A stretch of DNA of 52,754 bases from Pseudomonadota bacterium (GTDB lineage Bacteria; Pseudomonadota; Gammaproteobacteria; Xanthomonadales; Xanthomonadaceae): contig JAFECB010000008.1 in NCBI GenBank assembly GCA_018242365.1, positions 1-52,754 of the forward strand. The letters run 5' to 3'. The translations under genes and the position numbers were made by a program. Under the pieces are notes generated by a model. It ran no database searches and was not told where the DNA came from. It saw only the letters and a list, made by a program, of their open reading frames with translations. Of the stretch, positions 14,772-22,314 are shown in pieces (positions within the stretch are counted from its first letter, which is position 1; every line of letters starts with the position of its first letter).

Positions 14772-17219
14772 TCATGCGGGGTAGGCCGTCAGGACGGCAT
14801 TGCGCGGGTCCTGCTCGAACGTGGTGCCGGATGATGCGAGCCGCGCGGATGACTCCGATACCGCCGTTGGCACGGCGTCTCCCACGGCCGCGTGGTGCCG
14901 GATGGCGTTGGTGATGCTGGAGAGGTAAACGCCCGTGCCGATATAGCCTTCGAATGTGATGTTGGGCGAGAAATTCTGTATCTGTGCGCCACAGCAGCTC
15001 ACAACGCAGTCGGCGGGCACCGCGAGTGGCGCCCCGCCAGGGGTCTCTGAAAGCTGGAATGTCTGCCCGGAGCAGTTGACCGCATGCAGGCGCTTGTACT
15101 GCGGCTGCGACGGATAAGGACGCACCGGGTCGTACACGTCATTGAACGCGAAGATGTCGCCATTCGTCGGCATCCACTGCCCATTCGTGCCTTCGGGGCC
15201 GTTGGAGATCGTTGTGCGCGACGTAGCTGCGCTGAATGCCAGATTGACGCCTACCTTGTAGACGAGGCTATTGACAGAATCGGAACGCCGTCCGGTGTCG
15301 TCGTAGATGTTGCATCTGTAGGCGAAGGCGCACGAAATATCCATGCGCTGCGCGATGTTCTCCCAGTATTTCGCAAGGTAGGCCCGCAGCGTGGCCGCCT
15401 CCGTGGTGCCGAGTATGGATGCCTGATGGCAAACAGACTCGGAGACGAACCCGGAACACCAGGGGCTGTCGTCGTAATTGGCGGAGTCGAAAAACATGAT
15501 CCCGGAGTTGGACCATGGAACGCCAAGCGCGCTGTTGTAGGCGTTGATCGCCGTGTGGCATTTACTCATGACCTCACGGAGATACACGCGGTTTTCTGTG
15601 CCTGCAGGGCATGTATCTGGCAGCAGCGCTGCCGCCTGGGCTACGTCGCGCGTACCCCAGGCCGTAACGCGCGTCATGTTCTCGTAGAAGAACAGGCCGC
15701 CGCCTATGTAGGTCGTGCCAGCCACCGTCACATCGCGCTCGCCAAAGGCGCCCGTGAGCTTGACCGTCCCCATGTTGATGGGCAGCGTGGTATTCATGCT
15801 CTTTCCGCCTGGAACCAAGTTGAGAATCCACGCATTGGCGTTGTCGCACAGCATATCGAGATACTGCGGCTCGCCCGTGGCAATGTATGGGTAGTACACG
15901 GCCCCAGGCCGGTGGCTGGAATCAGCCTCTTCATACCACAGACTGTCATTGGGCACGGGTACGGTGAAGCCATTCCCGGCGCCGTAGTAGCGCCAGCTGG
16001 ATTGCACAGCCCCCATGCCGGCATAGCTGGCCGCTGCCGTGGTGCATGGTATCTGCCCATTGGGGTATGCGGTGCGGCGCAGCAGGTTGCGCCAGCCACC
16101 GGTCGCCAGGCCGACGCAGCGCATGGTCTTGTCGTGCGCTGCAATGGGTGAGAGCACATGGCGCACATGCCAGGACGGCAGCAGGCCTATATCCTCGCGA
16201 CCGCCCGTGCCCGGCATGTGCCGCTGCATGGGGCCGGCCGTGTAGGGCACATAGTCGTAGCCAAGGCCCGCGGTGACGGCCAGCGTCGTGTCATAGGGAG
16301 GCAGCAAGCGCGACTTGATGAAATATGTCTTGTCGTGCGTGACGCGGATGGTGCAATCGGCCGCCTGCGAGCCGCCGCCCTGCACATAATCCCAGCGGCC
16401 GTTCGTACCAGCGGTGAAAAAACTGCTGAAATGCGGCATGCCGATATTGGCGCCGGGGGTCTCCGTCGTGTCGTGCCCCTGCAGGCTGCGCAGCGTTGTC
16501 GCGCCCGATTTGAGGGCCGCCGTGAGCACGCGCCGCGACGGGGCTGGCGATGCGACATCCGCGAAGGGCTGTGCGATGCGGCCAAGATAGCGCAGGCCCT
16601 GCAACCCGTCGGAGCCGTTCTGCAGCGCCGCCACGTAATGCCAGCAGTACAACTGCCCATGTGCCGCGCCGGCCTGCTTGACATGCCCGCCGATGCGCCA
16701 CACCTTGCCAGCCGCCCCATCGCCGATCAGCACAATGTCGGTGGCGTCGGTGATCGCGGTGTTCAGACTTGCCGTCCACAACCCAGTCAGGTTCGTGACA
16801 CCCGTCAGCTCGGCCTTGAGGTCCGCTGCCGTCAGGTCCGCCGTGCTGCGCGCGCTGCTGCCTGGAGCGACGCCGCCGCTCTTTACCTTGATTGCCAGCG
16901 TGCCAGAGCCAGGCACTGACGCAGGCACGCGGATCATGGCCCCGCAGAACTTCATCGAGCCGTCAGGCCAGCTCGTCACGCCCCACAGCGTAGCCGGGCA
17001 CGGCGTGTTGTCGGCCAGCGTGAATGCGGGGTATGACCCCGCTGGCACGTCACCCTGCTTGAGAGGCACGCCAAACATGGGCGAGACAAAGCCCGCCGCC
17101 TGTGCGGTTGCGCTCTCATTGACCAGCGTGAGCGTGGTCAACTCGGCGCCTGGCGCGACTGACGCACGTCCGCCGTAGATGATGGTGCCCGGCACGCCGG
17201 GATAGTGGATGGTCGCCAT
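14772..17219 (-). CDS. Large tail-associated protein, possible polysaccharide-degrading enzyme
   Basis: 815 residues, next to the FnIII protein (6-base gap). Beta-rich N-terminal half (TLTLVNESATAQAAGFVSPM; TLWGVTSWPDGSMKFCG). A C-terminal half rich in Trp, Tyr, His and helices contains SSHRPGAVYYPYIATGEPQY and DLSCAFAYR-like turns, reminiscent of alpha/alpha-toroid sugar lyases or hydrolases. Many phages carry a depolymerase at this place. Catalytic residues cannot be assigned, so the enzyme role is inference; virion location is likely. Confidence 0.7.
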   Translation of the reverse strand: MATIHYPGVPGTIIYGGRASVAPGAELTTLTLVNESATAQAAGFVSPMFGVPLKQGDVPAGSYPAFTLADNTPCPATLWGVTSWPDGSMKFCGAMIRVPASVPGSGTLAIKVKSGGVAPGSSARSTADLTAADLKAELTGVTNLTGLWTASLNTAITDATDIVLIGDGAAGKVWRIGGHVKQAGAAHGQLYCWHYVAALQNGSDGLQGLRYLGRIAQPFADVASPAPSRRVLTAALKSGATTLRSLQGHDTTETPGANIGMPHFSSFFTAGTNGRWDYVQGGGSQAADCTIRVTHDKTYFIKSRLLPPYDTTLAVTAGLGYDYVPYTAGPMQRHMPGTGGREDIGLLPSWHVRHVLSPIAAHDKTMRCVGLATGGWRNLLRRTAYPNGQIPCTTAAASYAGMGAVQSSWRYYGAGNGFTVPVPNDSLWYEEADSSHRPGAVYYPYIATGEPQYLDMLCDNANAWILNLVPGGKSMNTTLPINMGTVKLTGAFGERDVTVAGTTYIGGGLFFYENMTRVTAWGTRDVAQAAALLPDTCPAGTENRVYLREVMSKCHTAINAYNSALGVPWSNSGIMFFDSANYDDSPWCSGFVSESVCHQASILGTTEAATLRAYLAKYWENIAQRMDISCAFAYRCNIYDDTGRRSDSVNSLVYKVGVNLAFSAATSRTTISNGPEGTNGQWMPTNGDIFAFNDVYDPVRPYPSQPQYKRLHAVNCSGQTFQLSETPGGAPLAVPADCVVSCCGAQIQNFSPNITFEGYIGTGVYLSSITNAIRHHAAVGDAVPTAVSESSARLASSGTTFEQDPRNAVLTAYPA

Positions 17220-17231
17220 GCCGGGCTCCTA

Positions 17232-17615
17232 TTAAACGGGTTGGCCCATGGTGAGCGTGAGGCTGGGCAGCGTGTATTGCGTTCCAGAAGAAACAGAGGT
17301 GGCCGAAGTTTCGGTGGTCGCGCCAAGAATCTTGGACGCCGACGTGCTCACGAAAACAAAGTGCGTCGGATCGCCCGAGCCGGTCGCCGTGGCGGTCTTG
17401 GAAGCGCTGGTGATCGTGCGCGCATTGCTGGCGCCATTGCCCAGCGTGAAATCTGCCGACGTCATGGCCGCACTTACAGTCACATTGGTACCATCCATGA
17501 CGGTTGCATAGCTGTCACCAACGGCATAGGCTTTGACGGCCGCCAGTTGGTTGCAGTTGGCCTGCAGGTAGGCAATGCCGTTGTCGAGGACTTCGGGGGC
17601 GAGGTATGTAGCCAT
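17232..17615 (-). CDS. Small beta-rich virion protein
   Basis: 127 residues, rich in Thr, Ser, Ala and Gly (SASKTATATGSGDPTHFVFV), beta-strand composition without cysteine-linked motifs. Twelve bases separate it from the large tail protein downstream. Looks like a small decoration or tail-fibre-associated protein; family not recognised. A terminator-like hairpin lies upstream of it at 17655. Confidence 0.65.
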   Translation of the reverse strand: MATYLAPEVLDNGIAYLQANCNQLAAVKAYAVGDSYATVMDGTNVTVSAAMTSADFTLGNGASNARTITSASKTATATGSGDPTHFVFVSTSASKILGATTETSATSVSSGTQYTLPSLTLTMGQPV

Positions 17616-17654
17616 GGTGTGCTCCTTTCAAGAGCGTTGAGGTGCCGTGAGGCG

Positions 17655-17676
17655 TAAAAAACCCGCCTAAGCGGGT
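17655..17676 (-). terminator. Intrinsic terminator or attenuator (minus strand)
   Basis: On the minus strand: ACCCGC / GCGGGT stem, loop TTAG, then TTTTTT. It lies between Rz/Rz1 and the virion protein genes and would end or attenuate the lysis transcript. Confidence 0.7.
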
Positions 17677-17695
17677 GGGGGGGATGCTTGAAAGA

Positions 17696-18232
17696 TCAGT
17701 CTGCGGGGCTTACTGCGCCGGCTTCAGCTCCAGCCTGGTGGCAGGCCGTGGCGTAGTCCCTGAGATAGGCGAGCTTGGCGGCGTCAGATTGGATGGACTC
17801 TCGGAGATCGAGAACACGGCTTGAAACCGTTGAATCGAGTCCGATGGCACCATCGCCCACGGCGCCGGCGCCGGCATCCTGAGGCCGATCACATGCGTTT
17901 GCACGGGGGGCGGCGATGATGCGCACCCCGCAAGTGCCATTGCGCACACAAGCACGCAGGCGGTCAGTTTCTTGTTTCGCATCGGTCAAGTCCTTGGTGT
18001 GTTTTTCGTCGGCAGCGGCCATGGCCTGGCTGTTTTTCAATTCGGAGGCGCGCACGGACTGCAGCGCCTTCGCAGTTTCGTCGGCGATGGATTGCATCGT
18101 CTTGGCGTGCGCCGTCTTGAGCATGGACAGCTCTGCATCATGCCGCCAGTCTTGTATCTGCCAACAGATACTGCCGGATACAAGCGCGCCGGCAAGGGCC
18201 GCAGCGCCCAGGGCGTAGGGCAGCGGGATCAT
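17696..18232 (-). CDS. Rz-like inner-membrane spanin subunit
   Basis: 178 residues. N-terminal transmembrane helix (about 5-25: PYALGAAALAGALVSGSICW), a long periplasmic coiled coil (about 30-90: AELSMLKTAHAKTMQSIADE), then a Cys-containing C-terminal part. This is the i-spanin layout. The embedded lipoprotein gene at 17710-17982 supports the call. It disrupts the outer membrane in the last lysis step. Overlaps the upstream gene by four bases. Confidence 0.8.
   Translation of the reverse strand: MIPLPYALGAAALAGALVSGSICWQIQDWRHDAELSMLKTAHAKTMQSIADETAKALQSVRASELKNSQAMAAADEKHTKDLTDAKQETDRLRACVRNGTCGVRIIAAPRANACDRPQDAGAGAVGDGAIGLDSTVSSRVLDLRESIQSDAAKLAYLRDYATACHQAGAEAGAVSPAD
17710..17982 (-). 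CDS. Rz1-like outer-membrane lipoprotein nested in Rz
   Basis: 90 residues in a different frame wholly inside the Rz gene. MRNKKLTACVLVCAMALAGC is a lipoprotein signal with the lipobox LAGC; the mature part is Pro-rich (SSPPPVQT, PAPAPWAM). This nested arrangement is characteristic of o-spanins, the partner of Rz. Longer than typical Rz1, so the C-terminal end may be non-essential. Confidence 0.8.
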   Translation of the reverse strand: MRNKKLTACVLVCAMALAGCASSPPPVQTHVIGLRMPAPAPWAMVPSDSIQRFQAVFSISESPSNLTPPSSPISGTTPRPATRLELKPAQ

Positions 18233-18504
18233 TGCAGCGGCTCCTTGATGTTGTGCGCCAGCTCCAGCGCGCGTACAAAGGCGACCACATCCTCGGAGCG
18301 GTAGTTCCCCAGGTGCCGGGCGGCCAGCAGCGATATGCGCCCCGGTTCAAGTGGTGTAGGCCGGGCCAGTTCGCGCGAGACTTCGCGCATCGACGCGGCG
18401 CGGATGGCGTCGATCTGCATCGCTGCCTTGTCGCACTGCTCTTGCAATCGCTTGACTTCGGCCTGAGCATCTTTGCAGCATAGATTCATTCGGCGCCTCC
18501 CCAT
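18229..18504 (-). CDS. Small phage protein in the lysis cassette
   Basis: 91 residues from ATG 18502-18504; an inner ATG at residue 6 is possible. CCKDAQAEVKRLQEQCDKAA is a coiled coil; the second half is helical. It overlaps Rz by four bases. No signal peptide. Position suggests a lysis-related or virion accessory role; unproven. Confidence 0.6.
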   Translation of the reverse strand: MGRRRMNLCCKDAQAEVKRLQEQCDKAAMQIDAIRAASMREVSRELARPTPLEPGRISLLAARHLGNYRSEDVVAFVRALELAHNIKEPLQ

Positions 18505-18505
18505 G

Positions 18506-18565
18506 TCAGAACCACCAGCGCAGCCAGTAGCCAGGCCAGGTCATGTAGAACAGGATTGGGTTCAT
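18506..18565 (-). CDS. Tiny Trp-rich membrane peptide
   Basis: 19 residues only, MNPILFYMTWPGYWLRWWF, very hydrophobic with four Trp. The start overlaps the endolysin stop (TGATG) and the stop is one base from the next gene. Its translational coupling inside the lysis cassette makes it plausible as a real micro-gene, possibly membrane-active. Too short to prove. Confidence 0.45.
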   Translation of the reverse strand: MNPILFYMTWPGYWLRWWF

Positions 18566-19041
18566 CAGGTCACCTCCCGCAAATTTGCTGCAATGCGCCG
18601 CGCCCAGCCCTTGCCAAAGGCATCCCAGGTGGAGAGCTGAGTCATGAAGTCCAGCCGGATGCCGCTGTACCTTGCGCGCAGAGCGCCTGGCTCCAACCGG
18701 CGCACAGCGGCTAGCGTGAGCGGGCCGAGAACGCCGTCGTCGGCCACGCCCACGGCGCGCTGCAGCCAGCGGATGGCCTGCCCTGGGCCGCTGTTGACGG
18801 CGGCGTCGAACATGTCGAAAGCCACGCCCTCGGGCAGTTCGTCGCAACGGCAGCGCTGCCAGTAGTCGCGCCGGTAAATGACCTTGGCATCGGCCAGCGT
18901 CAGGGCCTTGATGTCCAGCTGCGGGTAGGCGCGCTTGCTGATCCCAAATTTGGTCTCGAGACCAGGATCTCGGCTATCATCCACATAACCACCTTCTGAA
19001 TGGATAACTCGTTCGAAAGCTGTGTTGAAATCCATGAGCAT
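18565..19041 (-). CDS. GH108-family endolysin
   Basis: 158 residues. HSEGGYVDDSRDPGLETKFG near residue 14 is the glycoside hydrolase 108 signature; the glutamate of SEGGY is the catalytic acid. SKRAYPQLDI and IYRRDYW follow as in the family. The C-terminal half (SGPGQAIRWLQRAVG) matches the peptidoglycan-binding domain 3 fused to GH108. It cleaves peptidoglycan for lysis. No signal peptide, so it depends on a holin. Confidence 0.93.
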   Translation of the reverse strand: MLMDFNTAFERVIHSEGGYVDDSRDPGLETKFGISKRAYPQLDIKALTLADAKVIYRRDYWQRCRCDELPEGVAFDMFDAAVNSGPGQAIRWLQRAVGVADDGVLGPLTLAAVRRLEPGALRARYSGIRLDFMTQLSTWDAFGKGWARRIAANLREVT

Positions 19042-19077
19042 GCCTTATAATAACACAAACGATCACAAAGGACTTAA

Positions 19078-19623
19078 ATGACAGTAGAAGAATGGAAGCC
19101 TGTGCCGTCTTTGGGCGGTTTGCTTGAGGCGTCTAACCTCGGGCGTATCAGACGTGTTGCGCGTCCGTTGATATACAAGGACGGGAGGCGCGGAACACTC
19201 TCTGCCGGTGTTATTCGCGGCTTCGTCACGAAGGCGGGCTACATCGCTGTAACCTGTTCTGGGCAGCGCCACTATGCCCACAGGTTGATAGCAGAGGCAT
19301 TTCATGGTCTGCCAACGGATCAACTTGCGAGGCAAACCATAAATCACATCAACGGCGACAAGTTGGATAACAGACCGCGCAATTTGGAGTGGGCCACATA
19401 CAAGGACAACAACAAACATGCGCGAGATACAGGCCTTTCCATTCAACATGGCGAGCGCGCCAATTTGAGTAAGTATTCTGACTAGTTCATCCAAGCAGTA
19501 AGAAACGTGCATGCGAAATACAACCCGACCTATGTTGAGCTTGGGCAGTTGTTCGGCATCCGCGACGGACACGCTGGCCAGATCGTGAAAATGCAGACAA
19601 GAAAAAGAGAGACAGTAAGATAG
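19078..19623 (+). pseudogene. NUMOD4-HNH homing endonuclease interrupted by an in-frame TAG
   Basis: Plus-strand gene within the minus-strand lysis region. The first 135 codons encode a NUMOD4-type N-terminal domain (EEWKPVPSLGGLLEASNLGR) and an HNH core (INHINGDKLDN, then RNLEWAT). They end at TAG 19483-19485 after SKYSD. Reading on in the same frame gives 45 further codons (FIQAVRNVHAKYNPTYVELG, then FGIRDGHAGQIV) before TAG 19621-19623. That continuation is exactly the C-terminal helix-turn-helix expected in this family. So the gene is either an amber mutant (catalytic HNH intact, DNA-binding tail lost) or relies on suppression. Free-standing HNH enzymes spread between phages by cutting alleles lacking them. 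Confidence 0.85.
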
Positions 19624-19658
19624 CCCCCTCATGCCCGATCAGCCGCTCGAAGCATTGT

Positions 19659-19979
19659 TCAAAGTAGTCCATGCATATCCTCCTTCCGACGGCATGGATG
19701 GCCGGCGCGCGTGCGCCGGTGGCGCAGGCGCCACTTGATGGTTTTGAAGCCCGAGCCGACGGCGTACAGCAGCAGCGCCGTGGCCACCATGAGCTCATGC
19801 GGGTAGCCCCAGCCGTTGTCGTACACCAGCCGGATACGCCACGCGGCCCACAGGGCGAACAGGGACAGCGCCACGCGCTGCGCCAAATTGGCGTCGTAAT
19901 GCCGGTTGAAGGCGCCGGCCACGCAGGCCAGCAGCACCACGGCGTATACGGTGCAGATGTAGGCTTGCAACGCTTGCAT
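19659..19979 (-). CDS. Membrane protein, possible second holin or antiholin
   Basis: 106 residues with three hydrophobic helices (about 5-25 AYICTVYAVVLLACVAGAF, 34-50 RVALSLFALWAAW, 63-80) and a basic, cysteine-containing C-terminal tail. Directly follows the holin gene with one base between. Three-helix small proteins next to a holin commonly act as antiholin or accessory holin. Role inferred from context. Confidence 0.6.
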   Translation of the reverse strand: MQALQAYICTVYAVVLLACVAGAFNRHYDANLAQRVALSLFALWAAWRIRLVYDNGWGYPHELMVATALLLYAVGSGFKTIKWRLRHRRTRAGHPCRRKEDMHGLL

Positions 19980-19980
19980 G

Positions 19981-20304
19981 TCATCCCTCCTTGGGCGGCA
20001 GGCCCAGCCGGGCGCGCACGAATTCGCGCAGGATCGATGTCAATCCCATGTCCGCCCAGGTTTTGAAGATCGAGTCCACCACGCTCATGCCGAACAGGCC
20101 CAGCAGAAAGCCGGCCAGCCCCTGGCCCATGGTGAACATGTCGGCGAGGTGCGGCGCGCCGTAGTAGCTGGCCGCAGACCCCAGGCCCACCATCGCGATG
20201 CGCCGCGGCCAGGAACCGTTGATCCACAGCAGCGCACCCACGCTGCCTATTACCCCCGGCAGCACCTTTTGCACCTCAACGGGTATGGATTCATTCGTCG
20301 CCAT
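19981..20304 (-). CDS. Putative holin
   Basis: 107 residues with two or three hydrophobic helices (VLPGVIGSVGALLWINGSW; IAMVGLGSAASYYG; GLAGFLLGLFGMSVVDSIF) and a charged C terminus (EFVRARLGLPPKEG). Size, topology and position upstream of the endolysin fit a phage holin that opens the inner membrane. Overlaps the small gene upstream by 14 bases. Confidence 0.7.
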   Translation of the reverse strand: MATNESIPVEVQKVLPGVIGSVGALLWINGSWPRRIAMVGLGSAASYYGAPHLADMFTMGQGLAGFLLGLFGMSVVDSIFKTWADMGLTSILREFVRARLGLPPKEG

Positions 20305-20410
20305 AACTCCCCTCTACGTTGTTGTTATCCGGATCCAGCGCGTCCGCGCAGGCCAGCAGCTCATGTGCCACGGCCCGCGCCACCGGTGCGCGAAGCACCA
20401 GGAACTGCAT
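20291..20410 (-). CDS. Small nested phage protein, unknown function
   Basis: 39 residues, MQFLVLRAPVARAVAHELLA then CADALDPDNNN. It lies partly inside the peptidase-like gene in another frame and its end overlaps the holin gene start. GC-rich third positions and a coupled start support translation. Role unknown. Confidence 0.55.
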   Translation of the reverse strand: MQFLVLRAPVARAVAHELLACADALDPDNNNVEGSYGDE

Positions 20411-20846
20411 CGGCCACCCCATCGATGGCGCACAGCACCGACACTGCAGCATGCAGGCTGCAGGGGTCAAAGCGCCAGGCGTCAGGGACACCGATCATGG
20501 CGGCAACGGCCTCGCTGCACACCCAGCGGGATTTTTCATGCCCGAGGATGCGGAAGATGAATCCGACGAAGCCAAGCAGGTCGTACTTGTCGCCCAGGTG
20601 CTGGTAGAGCCAGTGCCAGGCATTGTTCGCGTCGCCGCCCACCTCCACAATGTCCCAGTGGTCGGGGTTCAGAGGCATGTGCTTGATGCGCACGCCGCCA
20701 TCCATGAACGAGCTGCTGGCGCAGATCGCCAGGCCGTTGTGGTCGGTGCCCAGGATCAGCTCGCAATGCGAGTACGGGCCGCGCAACCACAGGCGTGTCA
20801 GCCGGTTGAACAGCCGCTTGCGGCCTTTGTAAAACGCAACTTGCAA
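20361..20846 (-). CDS. Permuted papain-like amidase/peptidase family protein
   Basis: 161 residues if started at TTG 20844-20846, which has a good GGGAGG site six bases upstream; an upstream ATG at 20915 gives 23 more residues but is less likely. RGPYSHCELILG places a histidine (H27), and RWVCSEAVAAMIG a cysteine (C110), in the order of permuted NlpC/P60-like (papain-like) enzymes. SSSFMDGGVRIKHM lies between them. Such proteins occur in many phages near the tail end; they may hydrolyse peptide or amide bonds. Activity not shown. Confidence 0.75.
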   Translation of the reverse strand: MQVAFYKGRKRLFNRLTRLWLRGPYSHCELILGTDHNGLAICASSSFMDGGVRIKHMPLNPDHWDIVEVGGDANNAWHWLYQHLGDKYDLLGFVGFIFRILGHEKSRWVCSEAVAAMIGVPDAWRFDPCSLHAAVSVLCAIDGVADAVPGASRTGGAGRGT

Positions 20847-20847
20847 A

Positions 20848-20958
20848 TCAGCCTCCCATGCATTCGGTGTTGTCAATCGGATCGTCCAGAATCTGCAGCG
20901 CACGCCATGCGGCAATCAGGCTGACTGCTCCAGCATCTTCAGGCGATTGGCCTCCCAC
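20848..20958 (-). CDS. Possible short overlapping ORF
   Basis: A GTG-started 36-codon frame (SPEDAGAVSLIAAWRALQIL, ending ECMGG) between the end of 20916-21119 and the TTG start of the peptidase-like gene. It ends at the peptidase gene's ribosome binding site, so it could couple translation. Codon use is only moderately coding-like; it may be chance. Confidence 0.3.
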   Translation of the reverse strand: MGGQSPEDAGAVSLIAAWRALQILDDPIDNTECMGG

Positions 20959-21119
20959 GGGAGCAGCTTGGCAATCTTGCCGGCCCGAAAAAGCCGCGTT
21001 TGCCACTTGGCCCAGGTCAGGCCCTTCGCGCGCTTCTCGGCCTCTAGCAGGGCGGCGATGGCTGCGCCGTGCTGCGAGTCCGGTACGCCGGCAATGGTGA
21101 TCAGTTTGGCAATGTCCAC
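20916..21119 (-). CDS. Small phage protein, unknown function
   Basis: 67 residues from the GTG at 21117-21119, two bases after the upstream stop; the longer ATG-started frame overlaps the upstream gene. Helical sequence: IAKLITIAGVPDSQHGAAIA, then KGLTWAKWQTRLFRAGKIAK. Role unknown, positioned among tail and lysis genes. Confidence 0.6.
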   Translation of the reverse strand: MDIAKLITIAGVPDSQHGAAIAALLEAEKRAKGLTWAKWQTRLFRAGKIAKLLPWEANRLKMLEQSA

Positions 21120-21120
21120 C

Positions 21121-21633
21121 TCACAACCCTCCCGCTTGAATAAACAAATTGTCCAGGCCGGCATCGTCCAGGCCGATGGCATGCGCCAGCCGGATCAGCA
21201 GAGGGCGGTTGCGTTCGAACTCAAGCGAGTCGTCCCACTCGATCTGTGCCAACTGCCGCTGCGTGGCGTCCTCGATGGCGTCTATCGCGGGCTGCACGCT
21301 CCCCAGCAGGCCGGCCAGCAGCAGCGCCTGGCGGGCCTGGCGCCGGGTGACCTTTGCTGGCACCAGGGCGCGCCGCGCGGCGTCGATGTCCTCTTGCGTG
21401 AGCGCGGACACTTCCCATGCCTGGTGCCACTGGTCGTCCATCAGCACTGGCGGCATCTCTACCGCCTTGTGCGTGGCATGGTCATGGTCGGGCATGGCGG
21501 TCGGACGCACGGGCGCATAGTCCCCGAAGTCCTCGGCGAAGCCCTCCGGGAACAGCGTCAGCGGGTGCTCCGCGCGCAGCTGCGCGAAAGTGACCGGGTA
21601 AGCACCGGTGCCGGTGTGGATGAAGTTGTGCAT
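21121..21633 (-). CDS. Tail fibre assembly-like protein
   Basis: 170 residues. The C-terminal region (VTRRQARQALLLAGLLGSVQ, then IEWDDSLEFERNRPLLI) is typical of small proteins encoded after phage tail fibre genes and related to fibre chaperones (DUF4376-like neighbourhood). The N-terminal part is variable. It presumably helps fold or attach the Gly-rich fibre encoded directly upstream. Assignment to a chaperone is from position plus pattern. Confidence 0.6.
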   Translation of the reverse strand: MHNFIHTGTGAYPVTFAQLRAEHPLTLFPEGFAEDFGDYAPVRPTAMPDHDHATHKAVEMPPVLMDDQWHQAWEVSALTQEDIDAARRALVPAKVTRRQARQALLLAGLLGSVQPAIDAIEDATQRQLAQIEWDDSLEFERNRPLLIRLAHAIGLDDAGLDNLFIQAGGL

Positions 21634-21645
21634 GTAGTCCTCTCG

Positions 21646-22314
21646 TCAAACATCGCCGGCGCTGCCAGGGAAGGCGCGGCCCACGCCCCAGATGATGCGC
21701 ACGCCGCCGGCATTGCCTTGCGCGGCAACCGAGTAGCCGCGCATGCCCAGGCCGCCGCGTCCAATCGGCCCGCCGTTGTTGCCATACAGATCGGCGCCCT
21801 GGCCGCCGCCGGAATAGCCCCCGCTGCTTCCGCCCTCCGCATAGCCAAATTCGGCCGTGACACCGTCTTGCCCTTGATTGCCGCCATAGCGCACCGCGCC
21901 CACGCCAGCAGAAACCCCGGCGCCGGCCCCACCTGAATTGGTTGACCAGTTGCCAGGGAAGCCGGGCATGGCCCTGAGCAGGTAGGCGCCGCTGCGCGTA
22001 ATTGCCGACTCCCCGCCCATGCTGCCGTCACCCATGGTGGCGCCGGGAGCGCCCGGGGTGCCGACGGTGATGCCCAGCGTCTCGCCGGGAGTGACTGCAA
22101 TGGCGTTGTCGTAGGAGAGCGCGCCGCCCCCGCCGGCGCCGCCGGTGAGGGTGTCGTATTCGCCCGCCCCCGCCCCGCCGCCGCCGCCGCCGATGGCCAC
22201 GGCGGCAATCGAGTAGCAGTTGGCGGGCACCACGAAGCCGTAGGAACCGGCAAACGTCCAGGCCTGCTGCCCCGGCACCAGCGCGGCACCGGCAAACATC
22301 ATGGGGATGATCAT
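21646..22314 (-). CDS. Gly-rich tail fibre / tip adhesin
   Basis: 222 residues. After a short N-terminal part (AWTFAGSYGFVVPANCYSIA) it contains many polyglycine stretches (AIGGGGGGAGAGEYD, GGAGGGGALS, GGSSGGYSGGGQG) ending RGGLGMRGYSVAAQGNAGGV. This composition is that of Gly-rich phage tail-tip adhesins (polyglycine type II-like sandwich), which determine host receptor binding. Start overlaps the upstream fibre gene (ATGA). Confidence 0.75.
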   Translation of the reverse strand: MIIPMMFAGAALVPGQQAWTFAGSYGFVVPANCYSIAAVAIGGGGGGAGAGEYDTLTGGAGGGGALSYDNAIAVTPGETLGITVGTPGAPGATMGDGSMGGESAITRSGAYLLRAMPGFPGNWSTNSGGAGAGVSAGVGAVRYGGNQGQDGVTAEFGYAEGGSSGGYSGGGQGADLYGNNGGPIGRGGLGMRGYSVAAQGNAGGVRIIWGVGRAFPGSAGDV

